Below, piece by piece: positions 8,103 to 8,149 of a DNA stretch of 8,149 nucleotides; within the stretch, counting starts at the first letter, position 1, and every line of letters starts with the position of its first letter. Below the pieces are notes generated by a model. It was not told the DNA's origin, made no database searches, and saw only the letters and a program-made list of their open reading frames with translations. A program made the translations under genes and the position numbers. The stretch is from DASRIA01 sp038203635 (GTDB taxonomy: Bacteria; Actinomycetota; Thermoleophilia; Solirubrobacterales; JBBDJG01): NCBI GenBank assembly GCA_038203635.1, contig JBBRDT010000110.1, positions 1 through 8,149 on the forward strand. The letters run 5' to 3'.

Positions 8103-8149
8103 GAGCCCGAGGACGCAGATCCAGCGAAGGTTCGCAGCGTCATCCGTGG
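8097..8149 (+). CDS. Possible start of a rightward gene, product unknown (cut by window edge)
   Basis: ATG at 8097 opens a frame of 17 full codons (MGEPEDADPAKVRSVIR) to the edge; an alternative ATG at 8086 in another frame (MLVAWASPRTQIQ) is preceded by AGGGTGA at 5-base spacing. The visible residues match nothing I recognise, and both starts sit inside the 8082-8102 hairpin. Reported only as a possibility. Confidence 0.2.
   Translation, partial: MGEPEDADPAKVRSVIR

Larger units (their letters stand above)
8010..8149. other. Region upstream of the NDH-2-like gene; no firm gene
   Basis: This 140-base edge segment has no recognisable protein in any frame. It contains a perfect hairpin (8082-8102) and two plus-strand ATGs at 8086 and 8097 that open frames to the window edge; the second reads MGEPEDADPAKVRS. 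On the minus strand the dehydrogenase frame is closed by TAG at 8012-8010. No ribosome-binding site correctly placed for the dehydrogenase is seen, apart from GGGAAG at 7993-7988 near the non-canonical ATA 7982. Confidence 0.5.

Noticed and set aside
8061..8149. tRNA-like or structured RNA in the terminal segment
   Set aside because: GGTTCGCA resembles part of a T-loop, but no acceptor stem, D-arm or anticodon arm can be arranged around it.

Overview
The window is GC-rich DNA, and four of its genes (metallo-hydrolase, small heat-shock protein, Lon, NDH-2-like dehydrogenase) have strongly G/C-biased third codon positions. With a TTG start, GTG/TTG alternatives and a Lon carrying an Arg/Ala-rich tail, this fits a high-GC actinobacterium. 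A Thermoleophilia/Solirubrobacterales-like host is a guess from general appearance, not something the sequence proves.

Left third (1 to about 2650) is mobile-element territory. Bases 1-141 look like the terminus of an IS21-family element whose transposase (istA) would read leftward out of the window; two 24-bp near-identical repeats lie in this terminus. It abuts a DNA methyltransferase gene (to 1661) that begins just after the place where the catalytic D/N-P-P-Y/F motif should be, so the methyltransferase is probably a 5'-truncated, inactive remnant. Its C-terminal part is a PD-(D/E)XK, Mrr-like nuclease domain, so the ancestor was a methyltransferase-nuclease fusion. Tail-to-tail with it, overlapping by 8 bp, is an intact IS1595-family (ISXO2-like) transposase on the minus strand.

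Middle (2650 to 6666) is ordinary chromosome: an MBL-fold hydrolase of the RNase Z/ElaC-like type, then a two-gene proteostasis operon in which an Hsp20 small heat-shock protein and the Lon protease share an ATGA stop/start. The Lon reading frame is broken 51 codons in by one extra G; everything downstream, including the Walker motifs and the Ser-Lys dyad, is intact. This may be a sequence error, a real mutation, or a switch to an internal GTG start that has a well-placed AGGAG.

Right end (6675 to 8149): a type II NADH dehydrogenase-like flavoprotein on the minus strand, convergent with lon across only 8 bp. Its frame includes the N-terminal FAD-binding GGGFGG segment, but there is no ATG, GTG or TTG between that segment and the upstream in-frame stop, so its 5' end is also disturbed or uses an unusual start. 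The last 140 bases hold an 8-bp perfect hairpin and perhaps the start of a rightward gene.

I found no CRISPR array, rRNA or tRNA, and no convincing new multi-gene system. The most notable points are the damaged methyltransferase-nuclease fusion trapped between two insertion-sequence families, the lon frame break, and the missing start of the dehydrogenase.
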